Positions 23,284 through 35,170 of a stretch of DNA of 64,000 nucleotides are shown one piece after another. The notes beneath the pieces were generated by a model. The model searched no databases. It worked only from the letters and a program-made list of their open reading frames with translations, and was not told the DNA's origin. The position numbers and the translations under genes were made by a program. Positions within the stretch are counted from its first letter, which is position 1. Each line of letters begins with the position of its first letter. Source of the DNA: Celoporthe dispersa (lineage: Eukaryota > Ascomycota > Sordariomycetes > Diaporthales > Cryphonectriaceae). Location: the NCBI GenBank assembly GCA_016584495.1, contig WAID01000012.1, forward strand, positions 868,001 to 932,000. Direction: 5' to 3'.

Positions 23284-24322
23284 CAGGTGGTGCTGTGTAT
23301 TGATAGATGGCTTCTTCTTCTTCTTCTTCTCTTCAGGAAACGACACGATGATGACACAGACCCAAAATCCACATGGGCAACCTGGGGTTCTTCTCGAGAC
23401 GGACGGTCGAATGAGCTAATATGGGTTGGAAATGGCTCGCAGGAATGAAGGCCCAGCTGTGAGCCTTGGAAATTCAACGTTGACGTGAGTCAACTGGGTG
23501 GAGCAAATCACCATTGAGTCGACCAGAGCGGTGCAAGGATGAAGGAGGAAGGGGGCAGGAGAGAAACAGAGGAAGAAAGAAAAAGAGAAAAAAAAAAAAG
23601 GGTAGGAGGGGACTAATAGAATAGAGCCATCCGAGTATCCTCTCGAATCTCGCTATACCTCAAGCCACTGTGACTTCACACACACGCTCTCTCTCTCTGT
23701 CTATAGATATGTATATCTCTTGGCGAATACAACAGGGCATAACTACTAACAAATCACAGAACCCTATTAGCAAAATCTCTCTTTGCAGGAGAAAGATTTC
23801 TCAAGAGAGGCCCTTTCGAAGATTGCTTAGTTTGGAGGGGTTGGAGGGGTTGGAGGGGTCTAGACAGCACTTGTTTTTCTTTTTGACTAGTGGCCTCTCC
23901 AATGCCGACCCCGGAACTTGGGCCCCACCAACCAACTGCGACAGCAGACACAAGCGCTGCCGAGATCGCCTTTACTGCTGAGTGCAGCTGCTGCCAGGGC
24001 CAACCCACTGCAGCATCAGCATCCTCACTCAGCAGAAAACCTTAGACTGAACAACAACAGCTGTATGCGTACTGCAGTATAACTCGAGCGCTATAGTGTT
24101 GTATGGAGCAGAAATTGATGTTCAACCTCGTATCGAAACTCACCACCCTACAAAATATCCTATTGATCAAGGAAATAGCAAGATGAAGAAAGGGTTTTTT
24201 TTTTACACAAAAGGTCAAGGCAGACCAGCGAGGATATGCTTGGGTATGTCCGTCCAGACGTACACTCCTGGCTAGGTGAGAAGGAAGGATGAATGGCTTT
24301 GGTTTGCCACAACAGAAGCTGT
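23284..24322. other. Intergenic region between aspartokinase and P450
   Basis: No gene is seen in 1039 nt. It contains an A-run near 23589-23599, a CT-run near 23686-23700 and a short G-rich tandem array at 23832-23858. Confidence 0.45.
23832..23858 (+). repeat. G-rich tandem repeat, unit TTGGAGGGG x3
   Basis: Three copies of the 9-bp unit TTGGAGGGG occur head to tail. The G-tracts could in principle form a quadruplex. It lies in the aspartokinase upstream flank. Confidence 0.75.
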
Positions 24323-25557
24323 TCATGATTCCTCACATTTCCTCGGCGTCAGGTACACGTTCAGAGCGTGTTTCTCCCACAGCAGATAAATCCTTTGCTC
24401 GCGGATCCAGTGCTGGCTGTCCTCGGCAAGCTTCAGGTCGAAATTCCACAGTGTGCGGGCGAGGATAACGCGCATCTCGACATATGCCAGGCTGCGGTAG
24501 GGAGAAAAGAGGAAGGGAGGAGATGGTCAGTATTACTGTTGGGTAACGCAAGCCGGAAGGGGTCAAGAAGTTGACACAGACTTACTTTCTGCCTATGCAG
24601 TTTCTCGGTCCAATGTGAAAAGGCTGGAATATGTCGCGATTGTCTGTGGCGAACCTCGGGTCCCCAAGCCAGCGCTCTGGGTGAAACTCCTCAGGTGCCG
24701 TGAAGAACTTCTCGTTGTGGTACAGGGCGTAGTGGTACTGGGACACGAACGTCTGCAGGAGGAGGTGGAGGACAAGTCGACTCAGGATCAGCAAAAAACA
24801 CCCACATGATTTTCAATGATGTGTGTATGTCCAACTGGGCAGTCACTTACATCCTCCGGGACGTAATGCCCAGCAATGGTCCAACCCCCCTTGGGCACCG
24901 AGCGAGGAAGGCCCAGCGGCGTGGGAGAATAGACGCGCAGCGCCTCGTCCAGACAGGCCAGCAGGTACGGCAGGCTGCTCGCCGACGCAAAGTCGATCTC
25001 GTCCTCCCTCTGGAACGCAGAGCGCACCTCGGCCGTCAGCCTGGCGAGCTTGTCCGGGTTCCGCCCGAGCAGGTACGTGACGCCCGATAGCAGCGTGGCC
25101 GTGGTCTCGGACCCGGCGACGATCAGCCCGCTGCACGACATCTGCAGCCTGCGGACGTCCATAACGATGCTGTCGTCGTCGTCGCTGCCGCTGCCGCCAT
25201 CATCCTTTCCCACGTCCTGCTTCCGCAGCAGGCCCTCGATCAGGTCCGGTCGCGAGGCGCCCATATCCATGCGCTTGAGCAGCTTCTCCTTGGTGAGCTT
25301 GAGGTGCTCCATGCGCTTCTTAGCCAGGCCGCGGGCGCGAGGGCCAGCACGAGGCGCTGGGCCCAGGGGAAGAACCTGGACGTCTGCCCATAGGTGCCGA
25401 GCTTGATGCCTGCGAAGATCATGGAGACCCACGGGTGGTAGTCGGAGTTCTCGAGGCAGCCAAACGGCTCGCCAAAGGTCAGGTCGCCGATGACATCGAA
25501 CGTGGTGTAGTTGTACCCTGCGGCACATAGTGTCAGGCATACACATACACACACATA

Positions 25558-25589
<32 letters not shown>

Positions 25590-26271
25590 CAAACACAACA
25601 AAGCAAATGGTGGGCTACTCACACTTGACCATATCCAGCTTGTTGGTTCCGCCCTGGGAGTTCTCGTGCAGCCTCTGGATGAGCAGTTCGATATACCGCA
25701 TAATGATGGGCTGCTGCTCCCGCATGCTCCGCTCGCTGAAGCCGTGCGCCACCAGCCTCCTCAGCTTCCCGTGCTCGTCCCTACTGGCGTTGATGAGCGT
25801 CGTGGGCATGTTGTCCGACGACCGGTAAAAGATCCTCGCCTTCTCCATCTCGGGCTCCCCGCCGCGCGGTGGCCCATGATATCCCGCCAGGCCCGGGCGT
25901 CCGCAAACACGAGCTCGTCCGGCGCGATGCGCACCACGCTGCCGTAGGTCCTGTGCAGGTCGAGGACCCTGAAGGGGAGCCGGCCGGAGAGGAGGTAGAA
26001 GCAGTAGGGCATCCGGCTTGCGCGCATGAGTAGGGGGCCTGGGAAGGACCGTAGTGGGTGGAAGAAGAGGTTATATAGGATCGGGTAGGCGACACAACCT
26101 ATGATCTGTAGGTTTTTGGGGGGGAAGGGGTTTGTTAGTCCATTGTATTGTGGCTTCTGATGGGCCGTTGGAACCAAATAATGGTAAGTGGGTTGGTTGT
26201 TCACTTACAGCGACAGAGGCTATCGTCAACAAGTTACCCAGACTAGGGCTAATAATACCTAGAATAGCCAT
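24323..26271 (-). CDS. Cytochrome P450 monooxygenase (two apparent frameshifts)
   Basis: Membrane-anchored haem monooxygenase. Five exons: 26271-26209, 26105-25623, 25517-24851, 24752-24586 and 24491-24323; about 516 aa once two missing bases are allowed. The N-terminal anchor (MAILGIISPSLGNLL then IIGCVAYPILYNLFFHPL) leads into the Pro-rich FPGPL hinge. The I-helix motif is AGSETTA, the K-helix ExxR lies in DEALRVYSP, and the haem loop is FHIGPRNCIGR. The sequence style resembles CYP65/isotrichodermin-hydroxylase-like fungal P450s, but substrate and family are inference. One base is missing near 25857-25860 (C-run) and one near 25318-25345; both lie between blocks that match the family in different frames. 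It could be a recent pseudogene or carry sequence errors. Neighbours are housekeeping genes, so no cluster is indicated. Confidence 0.83.
25540..25590. repeat. Microsatellite (CA)n-(GA)n inside a P450 intron
   Basis: The intron 25518-25622 of the P450 gene contains runs of CA and then GA dinucleotides over about 50 nt. It also explains why naive open frames here end in artificial Cys/Val-rich sequence. Confidence 0.8.
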
Positions 26272-27589
26272 GATGAACAACGACTCCTATATTTCTTCAC
26301 GTAAACGAATGATGATGATAGAAGTTTTACGGCACTTGCCCTCAAAAAAACAATGTAACCCCCTTCTTGAACATACACAGTCGCACATACTATGGTTGAT
26401 GTATATATGCATACACCAAGCCCAGGGCATCCGGACTTGGCACGAATTCCGTAGCACTCCTCCCGTGTCATTCTCGTATTTACCCCCTTCTGAGAACGCA
26501 GGTGCCAGGACATACATCCTTTTTTCTCCTTTCCGCCTCATTCGTTCAACCTTGCAGCTGCACCTCGTCGACCACCATGTTCTCCTGCATGCGTTTCCAC
26601 CAGCCAAGTACTGTTAATGTCACAGTACATGCACGCTGTGTGCCGTTTTATCCCGTCCCGTCTCTCAAACTGTTGTAGAGGTGCAACAAGAGACGCAAGG
26701 ATGTTTTCTTGATGGGGAGGACTCTGCAGCGCATGAGAGGTGTGCTACAGCAGGCGACATACATACATAAAATACATTATTCTAGCAATGCATTCTTATG
26801 CAACCAGGCGCTGTTTTTGTTATTCACCGTGTGGCGTGCGGTAGGGCGACATACGAACATTTGCAATGCTAGGCCTGCATGCTGTAACTCAGGCGGCAGC
26901 GGGGACGGGCAGGGACTTGGAACGACGGGGTTCGGGCGGATGGTCGCAGGCTCCAAGCCCGTATTACTATGTACATGATTTTACTGCCCTGTTAACGTGC
27001 ATAGGTTGTACCAGCGCGCCCTTTTCCGTACCAATGGATAAACACATAATGTTGTCTATCTCCACCACTTGCTTTCATTTTTTTTAAAAAAAATATCGTA
27101 GAGCTTGTAGATCTACATATCGTCTTGCGGAAATATGTGCGTTGATGTGCTTCCGTCAAGGTTCTGTTTGCTTGTGTTACGATAGAGAATCACTGTCATG
27201 GAAAGGACGCTCATTACGAGACCCATATAGAGCATGCAGGCTGTTGTCATGACAGTAGAGGGGAGGGGGAGATCCAATTGGGTTTTTCCCTTCTTCTTTT
27301 TTTTTTCCATATAAATATTTGAAGTGCGATATTGTTCATTATTTTTTGTTGTGCGAGAAAAGATACTAAGAGGACTCGCTGAGGTGTACAAGCACCCTTA
27401 ACATCGCGTGTAAGTGCGCAATGTCTAAGCAAGTTAATTTGCACGGGTGGTAAAGCTTCGAGTCAAGCTGGACAAAATGGCCGGTCAGTAGGACAGCCCG
27501 CTTCGACCAAGACACATCATACACCCAAGTCGCTTTTCGGCTCGACAGCTCAGAAGCTGTCTGTGGCCCTGTTCTTCTGACCAGACGTC
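26272..27589. other. Intergenic region between P450 and ABC transporter
   Basis: No coding signal is seen across 1318 nt. It is the P450 promoter side and the ABC transporter 3' flank. A/T-rich runs lie near 27080-27096 and 27290-27320. Confidence 0.45.
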
Positions 27590-29924
27590 TTATTCCTTCC
27601 TCTCCCTCACCTCTTCCTGAACCTGTTCCGCCTCGTCATCCGCCAGGTCGTCCTCGATCTCCTCTGCCTCGGTGACGTGCGGTGCATTTCTCCCCCTGGC
27701 GCTGATCAGCAGGAATCTCGCCACCGCTCATCTGCCATTCCATCAACCTGCTGAACGCGCTCTCAGGGTTGGCGCTCAGCTCGGTGTAGCTACCAATCTC
27801 CGCCACGGTCCCCTCGCTCGAGAGCACAATGATGCGGTCGGACCGTTTGATGGTAGACAGACGGTGTGCGATCGAGATGGTCGTGCTGCGGCCCTCGAGC
27901 AGCTTGGCCAGGGCAGAGTTCACGAGGGTCTCGGACTCGGCATCCAGGGCGCTTGTCGCCTCATCGAGGATGAGGATGTCCGGATCTTTCAGTAGCGCAC
28001 GGGCAATGGCGATGCGCTGCTTCTGGCCACCGGACAATTGAGCCCCACGAGCACCAACTTGTGTCTCGAGACCCTCGGGAAAGTCGCTGATGAAGCCACA
28101 GTTGGCCTTCCGGGCCGCCATGATGATCTCGGTTCGGGACGCGTCGGGCCTGCCGTAGGCAATGTTCTCGGCGACCGTGCCTGAGAAGAGCACAGGCTCT
28201 TGTGCGACCATGCCGATGCGGCGCCGCAGCGACTTGACATTCATGTCTTTGATGTCTACACCATTTATGGTGATACTGCCCGTTGTAGGATTATAGAACC
28301 GCAAAAGCAGGGAGGCCACGGTCGACTTGCCACCGCCTGACGGACCCACGATGCACACGTTGCTGCCTGATGGGATCTCAAAGTCGATATTGTGAAAGAT
28401 AGACACAGCGGGTCGTGTAGGATAGGCGAAGCTGATGCCATTGAAGCGAATCGGTCCCTGGGCAGAGATGACCTTCTTGCCGACGGTAGCAGGGATGGTA
28501 GGGTGTCTATCCTGTAGTTCGAACAAGCGGGACGCAGCGCCGACTCCCTTCATGAGCTCAGAGTAGAACCCAGACACCCCGAAGAGACTCGATCCGGCAA
28601 AGACCGTGTACATCATGAAGCTTGTTAGGTCGCCCATGGTCATTGCTCCAGAGCGCACCAGGTTGCCTCCGACGATCAACAGCGCGAGGATGGTCATGTT
28701 CCCAGCCCAGCCGGTCGATCCGAAGAAAGTGGCCGCAATTATCGACTCTTTTCGTCCCAAGTTGAAGATCCTCCGCACTTGCTTATTGTAACGACCGATT
28801 TCCTGTATCTCGCCAGCAAAAGCCTGGCTGGTCTTGATGTTGCCCAGGCGTTCCTCAGCGATCTTGGTGAGCGTGCCCAGATTCTTCTGGATCTGTCGAC
28901 TGATGTTACGGATGAAGCGTCCGTAGAAAAAGGCTCCAATGGCGATCGGTGGGAACATTAGCAGTATCACAGATGTCAACTTGGGACTCAGCCACGCCAT
29001 GGCCGCGAAGCCGGTCGCACCGCTGACAATGGCTCTGAGACCATCAGAAATATTCTGCGTGATGCTCTTGCCGACGATGACTGTGTCTGAGCTCAGGCGC
29101 GAGATGAGGTCGCCCACCCTGTTGGCATCAAAGAACTCGGCATCCTGGACGTACGTCCTGCGGTATAGTTGTGATCTCAGCCTGGCGACAACCCTTTCGC
29201 CGACGATCCGTAGCAGTACGACACGTCCAAAGTTTGCGCAAGCGCCCAGGGTCATGAATGCTGCGAATCCGATGAAGAATTGGTTTAGGGTCAGGCCGAA
29301 CAGTGTGGTCTCGTCCTTGCTAGAGGTAGCGATATCCAGGATGCGCCCGACCGAGAAGGGAATCGACATGGTGACTGCGGACGAGAGGAGCAAGAAGACG
29401 AACGATATGCTCAGCCACTTGACCTCGGGCCTGGCAATCGTGATGAGACGCACAATCTCGGCCCAGCCGCCCTGGCTAGAGCTCTTGCCCTCCTTCGACA
29501 GCCGCGCGCTCATGTTGACCTGTGCAGCCTGTTTGGCACGTTCGGTCTGCTTGAAGCCATGCTCGTGGGTGTCATCACCCTGCTCCGGTTCTTGCTCGGT
29601 TTTTCCCTTGATCTGCTCCTTCGCGGCGTTGATCGCCCCCTTCACTGCAGATTCTTTCGTCGGCTGTTGCGCTTCCTGCCACAAGACCGTAGTCGTCGAG
29701 AGCGGCCGTTTTGTACTATACGGTATTATTCCACGTCTTCTTGTCGCAGACTGACATGTTTTTGCAAATACTTCCGCGAAGATACCGGTCGAGGTTGGTT
29801 GATAGGGACCCGGGACGTTTCGGAACGAAGAGAAAGAAAGTGACGGCGCCGCACCAGTAAACGGTCGAGTGGAGAGGAATATCGACGGCGACGAAGTGCT
29901 AGTAGTCTTCAGGAGATCCGGCAT
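27590..29924 (-). CDS. MDL1: Mitochondrial ABC half-transporter, MDL1/ABCB10-type
   Basis: Inner-membrane half-size ABC transporter, in yeast Mdl1 linked to peptide export from the matrix. About 778 aa from ATG 29924. The N-terminus is Ser/Thr/Arg-rich and basic, like a presequence. The frame stays open upstream, and a start at 30036 is possible if one base of the C-run 30024-30028 is spurious. Six membrane helices precede the nucleotide-binding domain, with Walker A GPSGGGKST, signature LSGGQKQR, Walker B ILILDEATSALD and the IAHRLST switch. At 27692-27696 a five-base homopolymer probably has one extra base: removing it changes a nonsense tail into NAPHVTEAEEIEDDLADDEA and a stop at 27590, while the uncorrected frame ends at 27636. 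Confidence 0.9.
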
Positions 29925-30925
29925 TCGAGGCCCGACCGATGCGACTCCCAGGCTAGAGCTAGAAGAGCTGAAGCTGCACGGTGGGGAGCAGCTGGAGCGC
30001 GCCGTAGGCACGGCGCGCGGCTGCCCCCGAAACCATTATGATGGAATGGCTAGGACAGAAAAGATAGAAGAACTATCTTTTAATAGGCTTGAATGCCTGG
30101 CACATCATGGTCACCGATTGTTGGGTAAAGGAGTGTCCATAAGTAAGCGCAGCAAGATGAAGTCGGAGAATTGACGCCGCCATCAAGACTTGGAGGCCGA
30201 AGTTCGTCATCGAAGCTGGTGGGTCTGTTTTCAGCCGCTAGCGGCCTCAGTGCAAGGGCCCAGGGGCTGGCTCCACTAACAGTGACACTCGTTCTCGCTG
30301 ATCACGTCTTGAATAACACTGTACATAGGCCACGGGGCGGATCACGAAGGGACGAGGTGAAATATTTCAGATTGTGAGTCTGTCTCGAGGAAGATGTCGC
30401 CAGAGAGATTACGGCCTGTTTGCTGGACAAAATTATCTGGAGACCTGGCAAAGAAGACATTTTATTTGGAATGGCTTGCAATAATTATTATCTTGAGTCA
30501 TTATTTTGATCCGGATGCCCCCATCGACAAGGCAAAGGATTGCAGATGTAGCCTGACGCAGTCCATCAGCATCACATGATACCATGTACCCTTCGCATCT
30601 AGCCGAGGTAGACTTGTTCCAGCCGCAGTGCATACGTCGCCGTCAAGATCCAGGCTGAAGAAACAATTATCCTCTGCTGGGCGGCTACAGAAACGTAGCC
30701 AGCAGTAATGATAGAAGAGGTGATTCTGCCCAGTTCGAATAAACGAGACTGTATGGTAGCCCTTGTAGTGAGATTGAGAAATTCCAGATGAATATTGAAG
30801 CTGTCGGCAATCGAATTTGGTCCAAGACGGTCACGATTGGTCCTGTGGGGACGCCCTTTGCCTGTCTGAAAGGTGACAGGCTTTTATGCTGTCTCATGCC
30901 TACGTGTTCCACGTGGCACTACCTA
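29925..30925. other. Region upstream of MDL1 and downstream of RTT103
   Basis: It contains the presumed MDL1 presequence and promoter on its left and the RTT103 3' flank on its right. No other gene is seen. Confidence 0.4.
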
Positions 30926-32326
30926 TCACTGGCGTATCATCTCGTCGATGTTGGGATCCATTTCATCGCCGAGGTCGGGAATCTCCTCACCATCGATCTT
31001 TTCGCCTCTTGTTCTGCCCGTTCATGGAGACGGGAACAGCAGAGTACTGAGATGCCAGGTGAGAAAGAGCCTCGAGCCCTGTAGGTTGTGCCTGGGGGAA
31101 AGCGGGCTGTGCCGGCACAGGCTCGAATTCAGAAGCGGCGGGTTCTGGCTCATAGAAGTCGGGCTCGTCAGACACAGCTGGAGGTGTCAAGGCCTCAACC
31201 TCGGGTCTGTCAGGCTCCGGCACAGGACTGCCAGACGTGAGGTCTTGATTGGCCGAGTCCTGATCGGCCAGACCGCGCATGATTGCCATTTCAACGTCCT
31301 GCTTCTTCTGTTCGATATCGGACTTTCTCTCGGTGAGCTGGGCGAGTTCCTTCTCCTCAGCCTCCAAGCTCGTCTTGTTCGTGTCGAGGAGTTTCTCAAG
31401 AGCTCCCACCAGCTCCTTCCGGGCCTTGACGCACTCTGCGACCGCCCCCTCGGCAGATGCGAGCGTCTTCAACAGTCCATTAAGCCGGGCCGCATAGACC
31501 GGTGCTGAAGGCGTGGGTTGGTTGGGGTCGGTATTTTTAGCATACTCCTGCTCGGCGGCGGTCGTCTTTGCCTTGACTGATAGGGCCAACTTGGACACAG
31601 TCGAGCCCGGCGTGATCAGTGATGTCAGCTCAGACGGCATGGATGGGCCACCACCGATGGTAGCACTCGCAACTCCGCTCTTGACGGTGCCCCTAGCCTT
31701 GTCTAGGTCTGCAAGGTATGTTAGTGGCGTATCGTAGAGCGGCAGCCTCGGGGTGAACATACCGTCGATTCGGGCCTCAATAGCGCCCTGGATTGCACCT
31801 TCGAAGACAGAGCGGTCCCTCCAGACCTCGACGACACGGCGAACTTTGTTCTGTACATCAGGAGTGGCTCCCTTATACGCCACGGCAACCGCCTCCGCAA
31901 CTATAGGAGAAAATGCCAAGGGGAAGTCGTTCTTGTGACGAGCTTTGGACTGCTGGACAACCTCTGCAAGTTATGTTGCATATTAGACGGCTCCCTTTCC
32001 AATACCTGAGTATGAGAAGTGGGATTCGAATTAAGAGACGTACCGTTGCTAAGATAGATCAGATTCAATCGCCGAGTGCTAGGCGACTCCTTCAGCTTCT
32101 GGAACCATATCTCAACAGTTCGGTCCGCATGCCGCCTGTGATAAAAAAATGAGTCAGCCTTCCACGAGTAGCACGAGACCAAAAGGAAAGGAACAGGTTG
32201 GAGGACCTGTGGATCGGAGCTTTCATACCTGTGGAACATGATCCATTGTGCGGCCGTGGCAATGCTGTCATGACTCTCGTTCAGGGCAGACAGGCGAGCC
32301 AGAACCGCGTCGTCGTTGTAAGCCAT
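30926..32326 (-). CDS. RTT103: RTT103-like CID protein (RNA polymerase II termination)
   Basis: Binds the phosphorylated Pol II CTD through its N-terminal CID and helps transcription termination. Exons are 32326-32229, 32135-32044, 31963-31763 and 31708-30926, about 390 aa. The CID (1-135) reads MAYNDDAVLARLSALNESHD, AQWIMFHR, IWFQKLKESPSTRRLNLIYL and SNEVVQQSKARHKNDF. A coiled-coil helix follows (ELVGALEKLLDTNKTSLEAE). The intron 31709-31762 is 54 nt, a multiple of three and stop-free, and is recognised by GTATGT, a CTAAC branch site and GCAG; removal gives ARIDDLDKARGT, the family sequence. At 30999-31002 a four-base homopolymer seems one base too long: corrected, the tail is DGEEIPDLGDEMDPNIDEM and ends at 30926; uncorrected it ends at 30987. 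Confidence 0.88.
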
Positions 32327-33107
32327 GTTTAGGGGGCCTCGATTCACAGTTGCTCTCTCTGGTCGGTTTTCCAAGGGGTGATCGTCGCGTCAAGGTGTAC
32401 GGATTCGGATGTTGCGGGCGGTCTACTCAGGACAGTAGGCCGGTGAAGTTGGCCTGACCAGAGTATGGGCTTGGATGAAGCTTTCTGAGACAGTTCCAAA
32501 GGCGCCGGAGCAGGACGCGTTCTGGGAATCTGGTGATGGCTTCAATGAGGACGAGCCAGCCGGCTGAGTTACAGATGAAGTAAATTTCCCCGGCCGTCTG
32601 CTGTGTTCCCTTTCCGCCTAAGAACTCCAACAGTTTCAGGACGATTCGACAGATATCACCTCAGAAAGGAGAACTCTAGCCTAAGACCCAATTATTGGGG
32701 ATTGATAACAATGGAGTCCCTCCTACTGCTGAATCAGCTCTGGTGATGGTGAAGAGAGGAGAAAGAGGAAGGTTCCAAATGATTCCTGTCTTGAGAACAG
32801 TCAACAAACAACTTTATTGCAGGTGGGTTCGACATGTCCAATCAAGCTAAACTTGAAGAGGAAAAGCCTGTAGCTTAGGGAAGCTAGCACCCCAGCACCC
32901 TGACCACCCTGACCTAATGCCAACTATGGGCACATGCAGCCACTGTACAGTACATCGTTTGTTAACATCTCCCATCTATCCAGACTTCCCTCAGCGACAA
33001 TCGCCCTCCTCACCAAAGATCTGTTCCCACACCTTGTCGCGTATCTCCAGACATTACATCTTTAGTTCAGAAAAACCAATCCTACCCTCAAGAACAATCA
33101 CAACACC
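32327..33107. promoter_or_regulatory. Divergent promoter region of RTT103 and clathrin light chain
   Basis: A 781-nt gap between two divergent genes, with no coding signal. Confidence 0.4.
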
Positions 33108-34052
33108 ATGGCTGACCGTTTTCCGTCCCTTGAGGACTTCGACTCTGGAGGTAAGCTCATGCCCAACGCGACCCAGTTCCCCTGATTTGCGCCACAATTC
33201 CGCTTTTGCTGATATTCTACTCGCTTCGCAGCCCAGACCGACATCCAGAACACTTCGGGCGACCCTTCTGCTGACGACTTCCTTGCCCGAGAGAAGGCCA
33301 TCCTTGGTGACGATGCGGACAAGTTCGCGACTGCAGAAGACAGCGCTGCGTTCGAGACAGGCGACGATGACCTGCTGGGCGGTGGACAGACAACAGAGTT
33401 CGAGACGGCCTTCCCTGATATCTCTGGCCCCAATGAGGTGCGTTGCTTCCTGCTCTGCCCATCCAGAGCTTGTGCCAATCAACCAACGACGTCCCCCCCC
33501 CGGGCGGGGCGTCCCCAGCGAAAAAGACAACTGCCCTTCTGCCCCCATCGAAACCACTGCTTTGCGAAAAGTCCATAATATTTAACGCTTGTTTGCTTCA
33601 CAGACACCTGGCGGCGCCATCACGAGCAGTGGCCCTTCCGTGAACTACAACTCTGGGTACTCAGCCTACGTGGAGGAAGAGCAGGAGCCTGAGGTGATCA
33701 AGGAGTGGAGGGCGAAGCGTGATGAGGGCAATGCCAAGCGGGCAGAGCAGTTCGCGCGACAGCGGGAGGAGACGGTCGCTGAGGCACAGCGCAACATTGA
33801 CGATTTCTACGAGAATTACAACAACAAGAAGGAGAAGTCAATCGCGGCCACCCGCAAGGATGCTGAGGCATTCCTGGCCTCCCGCGAGGACACCACCTCG
33901 GGCGGCACCTCCTGGGAGCGCATCTCCAAGATCGTGGATGTCAGCGGCAAGGGCGCCAAGGGGGTGCTACTGGCTCAGGAAAGGAGCGCTTCCGTGAGTT
34001 GCTGATGAGTCTCCGCAAGGACGAGAAGGCGCCTGGTGCGACAGGCTACTAG
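33108..34052 (+). CDS. CLC1: Clathrin light chain
   Basis: Light chain that binds clathrin heavy-chain hubs and regulates coat assembly. Exons are 33108-33150, 33232-33437 and 33604-34052, about 232 aa, typical. The N-terminus MADRFPSLEDFDSGA is the family start. The acidic middle holds DDFLAREKAILGDDA and TEFETAFPDI. The heavy-chain-binding helix is KEWRAKRDEGNAKRAEQF onward, then NIDDFYENYNNKKEKSI and SWERISKIVDVSGKG. At 33960-33964 a run of five G is one base short of the expected six: adding one gives GGATGSGKERFRELLMSLRK and the natural stop at 34052; without it the frame stops at 34005. Confidence 0.92.
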
Positions 34053-34574
34053 TCGTTGTCTACGTCGCTGTCTTCTCCCTCGCCCATGTCTCTGCACTCA
34101 CCGAGCCATCTGAACTCGTCTAGTCAGAGCAACATTGGTCATGCTTTGCGTGTCCAGGAGGATTCTTTTGGCAGCCTCATCTAGTGGCATCTTTTGACGG
34201 CGGAGTGGCCCTCCACACAATTCCGCACACCCCCCAAGTTCGTATCACACCGTTCCTTACAAAAGGAGGGGATTTGAATCACCTTGTACTTTAGACAGCC
34301 ATGTTTCATGGGACAAAATAGGCATTTGGCAGACATGGCGCCGCAGTTGAACAAACTTTGTCCATTAGGCCGGGGAAAGCTTCCGCGGATGTGACCAGGG
34401 CAGCGACATAACAAGTCAGAGTGGGCGTAATGGATAAAACCTGCACTTTAATCCACAAAAGTCTCGAGGCGCTTCGTGCGGTGATGCCCTCCGTTGATTG
34501 CTTTACTCGTCTGTCCTTCTCTAGATGTACATCCACTCTGACTCTCCTTTATAACCGCTTCGACGTCCTCAGAC
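34053..34574. other. Convergent 3' region of CLC1 and the COX7-type gene
   Basis: A 522-nt gap with no coding signal. A short tRNA-like string near 34424-34460 was rejected. Confidence 0.35.
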
Positions 34575-35170
34575 CTAAGAGCTGCCAAACCAGGTGTTGT
34601 AGCCCAGAACCTTGCGGCCCATCGCGTACATCGTAGCTGCATCCAAAATAGTCCTTAGCCCATGTTCCCATCCGCCTTATATTATTAAATAAGAAAAGGA
34701 GCAGCAGGTGATGACTTACCAGCCGTGGTTCCCCACATGGTGATGACGAAGGGCACGTACATGACGGTGCTTCGAGGGTGCTATCCGACGGGTCTTATCA
34801 GCAAAGGTTCTTCTGGAACCCACAAATTTCCCTTCCTCTTCTCCTCTTCCTGTGGCGCATTCCATGTAAAGATTCTGCATGGCCCTGTGCTTCACCCTCC
34901 TTGCTGCCGGTTCGGGATGGGTTTCGGTAGGCTTACAATGCGCCAGATGCGGGTGTGGCCTCTGTAGGCAGCCTGGTAGGTGCGCTGGTGGTGAGGCACC
35001 TTGTTCTCGGCGTTGACGAAGCCTCTGTATCGCGAGCACAAGTCAGCCTGGAGTCCTCATCCTCATCTCCCGCGGCAGCGGGATGGGTCGGGAGCGCCAA
35101 TTGAGAGCGTCGAAAGCTCCCTTGGGATCGGAAGTATCGGTCTGGGAGCTGAGAGGGACACGTACGCCAT
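34575..35170 (-). CDS. Cytochrome c oxidase subunit 7-type (VIIa family) protein
   Basis: Small single-pass inner-membrane subunit of complex IV. It is split into four short exons (35170-35166, 35024-34937, 34780-34720, 34636-34575), so no long frame shows it. Total 71 aa. Translation reads MAGFVNAENKVPHHQRTYQA, AYRGHTRIWRIHPRSTVMYV, PFVITMWGTTAG and ATMYAMGRKVLGYNTWFGSS. The hydrophobic stretch MYVPFVITMWGTTAGATMYA is the membrane helix. The first coding exon is just 5 nt (ATGGC before donor GTACGT). All phases agree. Assignment to the fungal Cox7 family rests on memory of the MTPYVITMWG-type sequence and YNTW ending, so the exact subunit number is less sure than the family. Confidence 0.85.

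Noticed and set aside
24323..26271. Secondary-metabolite cluster around the P450
   Set aside because: The flanking genes are aspartokinase and a mitochondrial ABC half-transporter; no backbone synthase, regulator or other tailoring enzyme is present.
28939..29754. Long + strand frame (271 codons) across MDL1
   Set aside because: It is the antisense shadow of the ABC transporter coding sequence, which carries all family motifs on the minus strand.
34424..34460. TAATGGATAA string resembling a tRNA D-arm
   Set aside because: No matching T-arm, anticodon stem or acceptor stem could be drawn.
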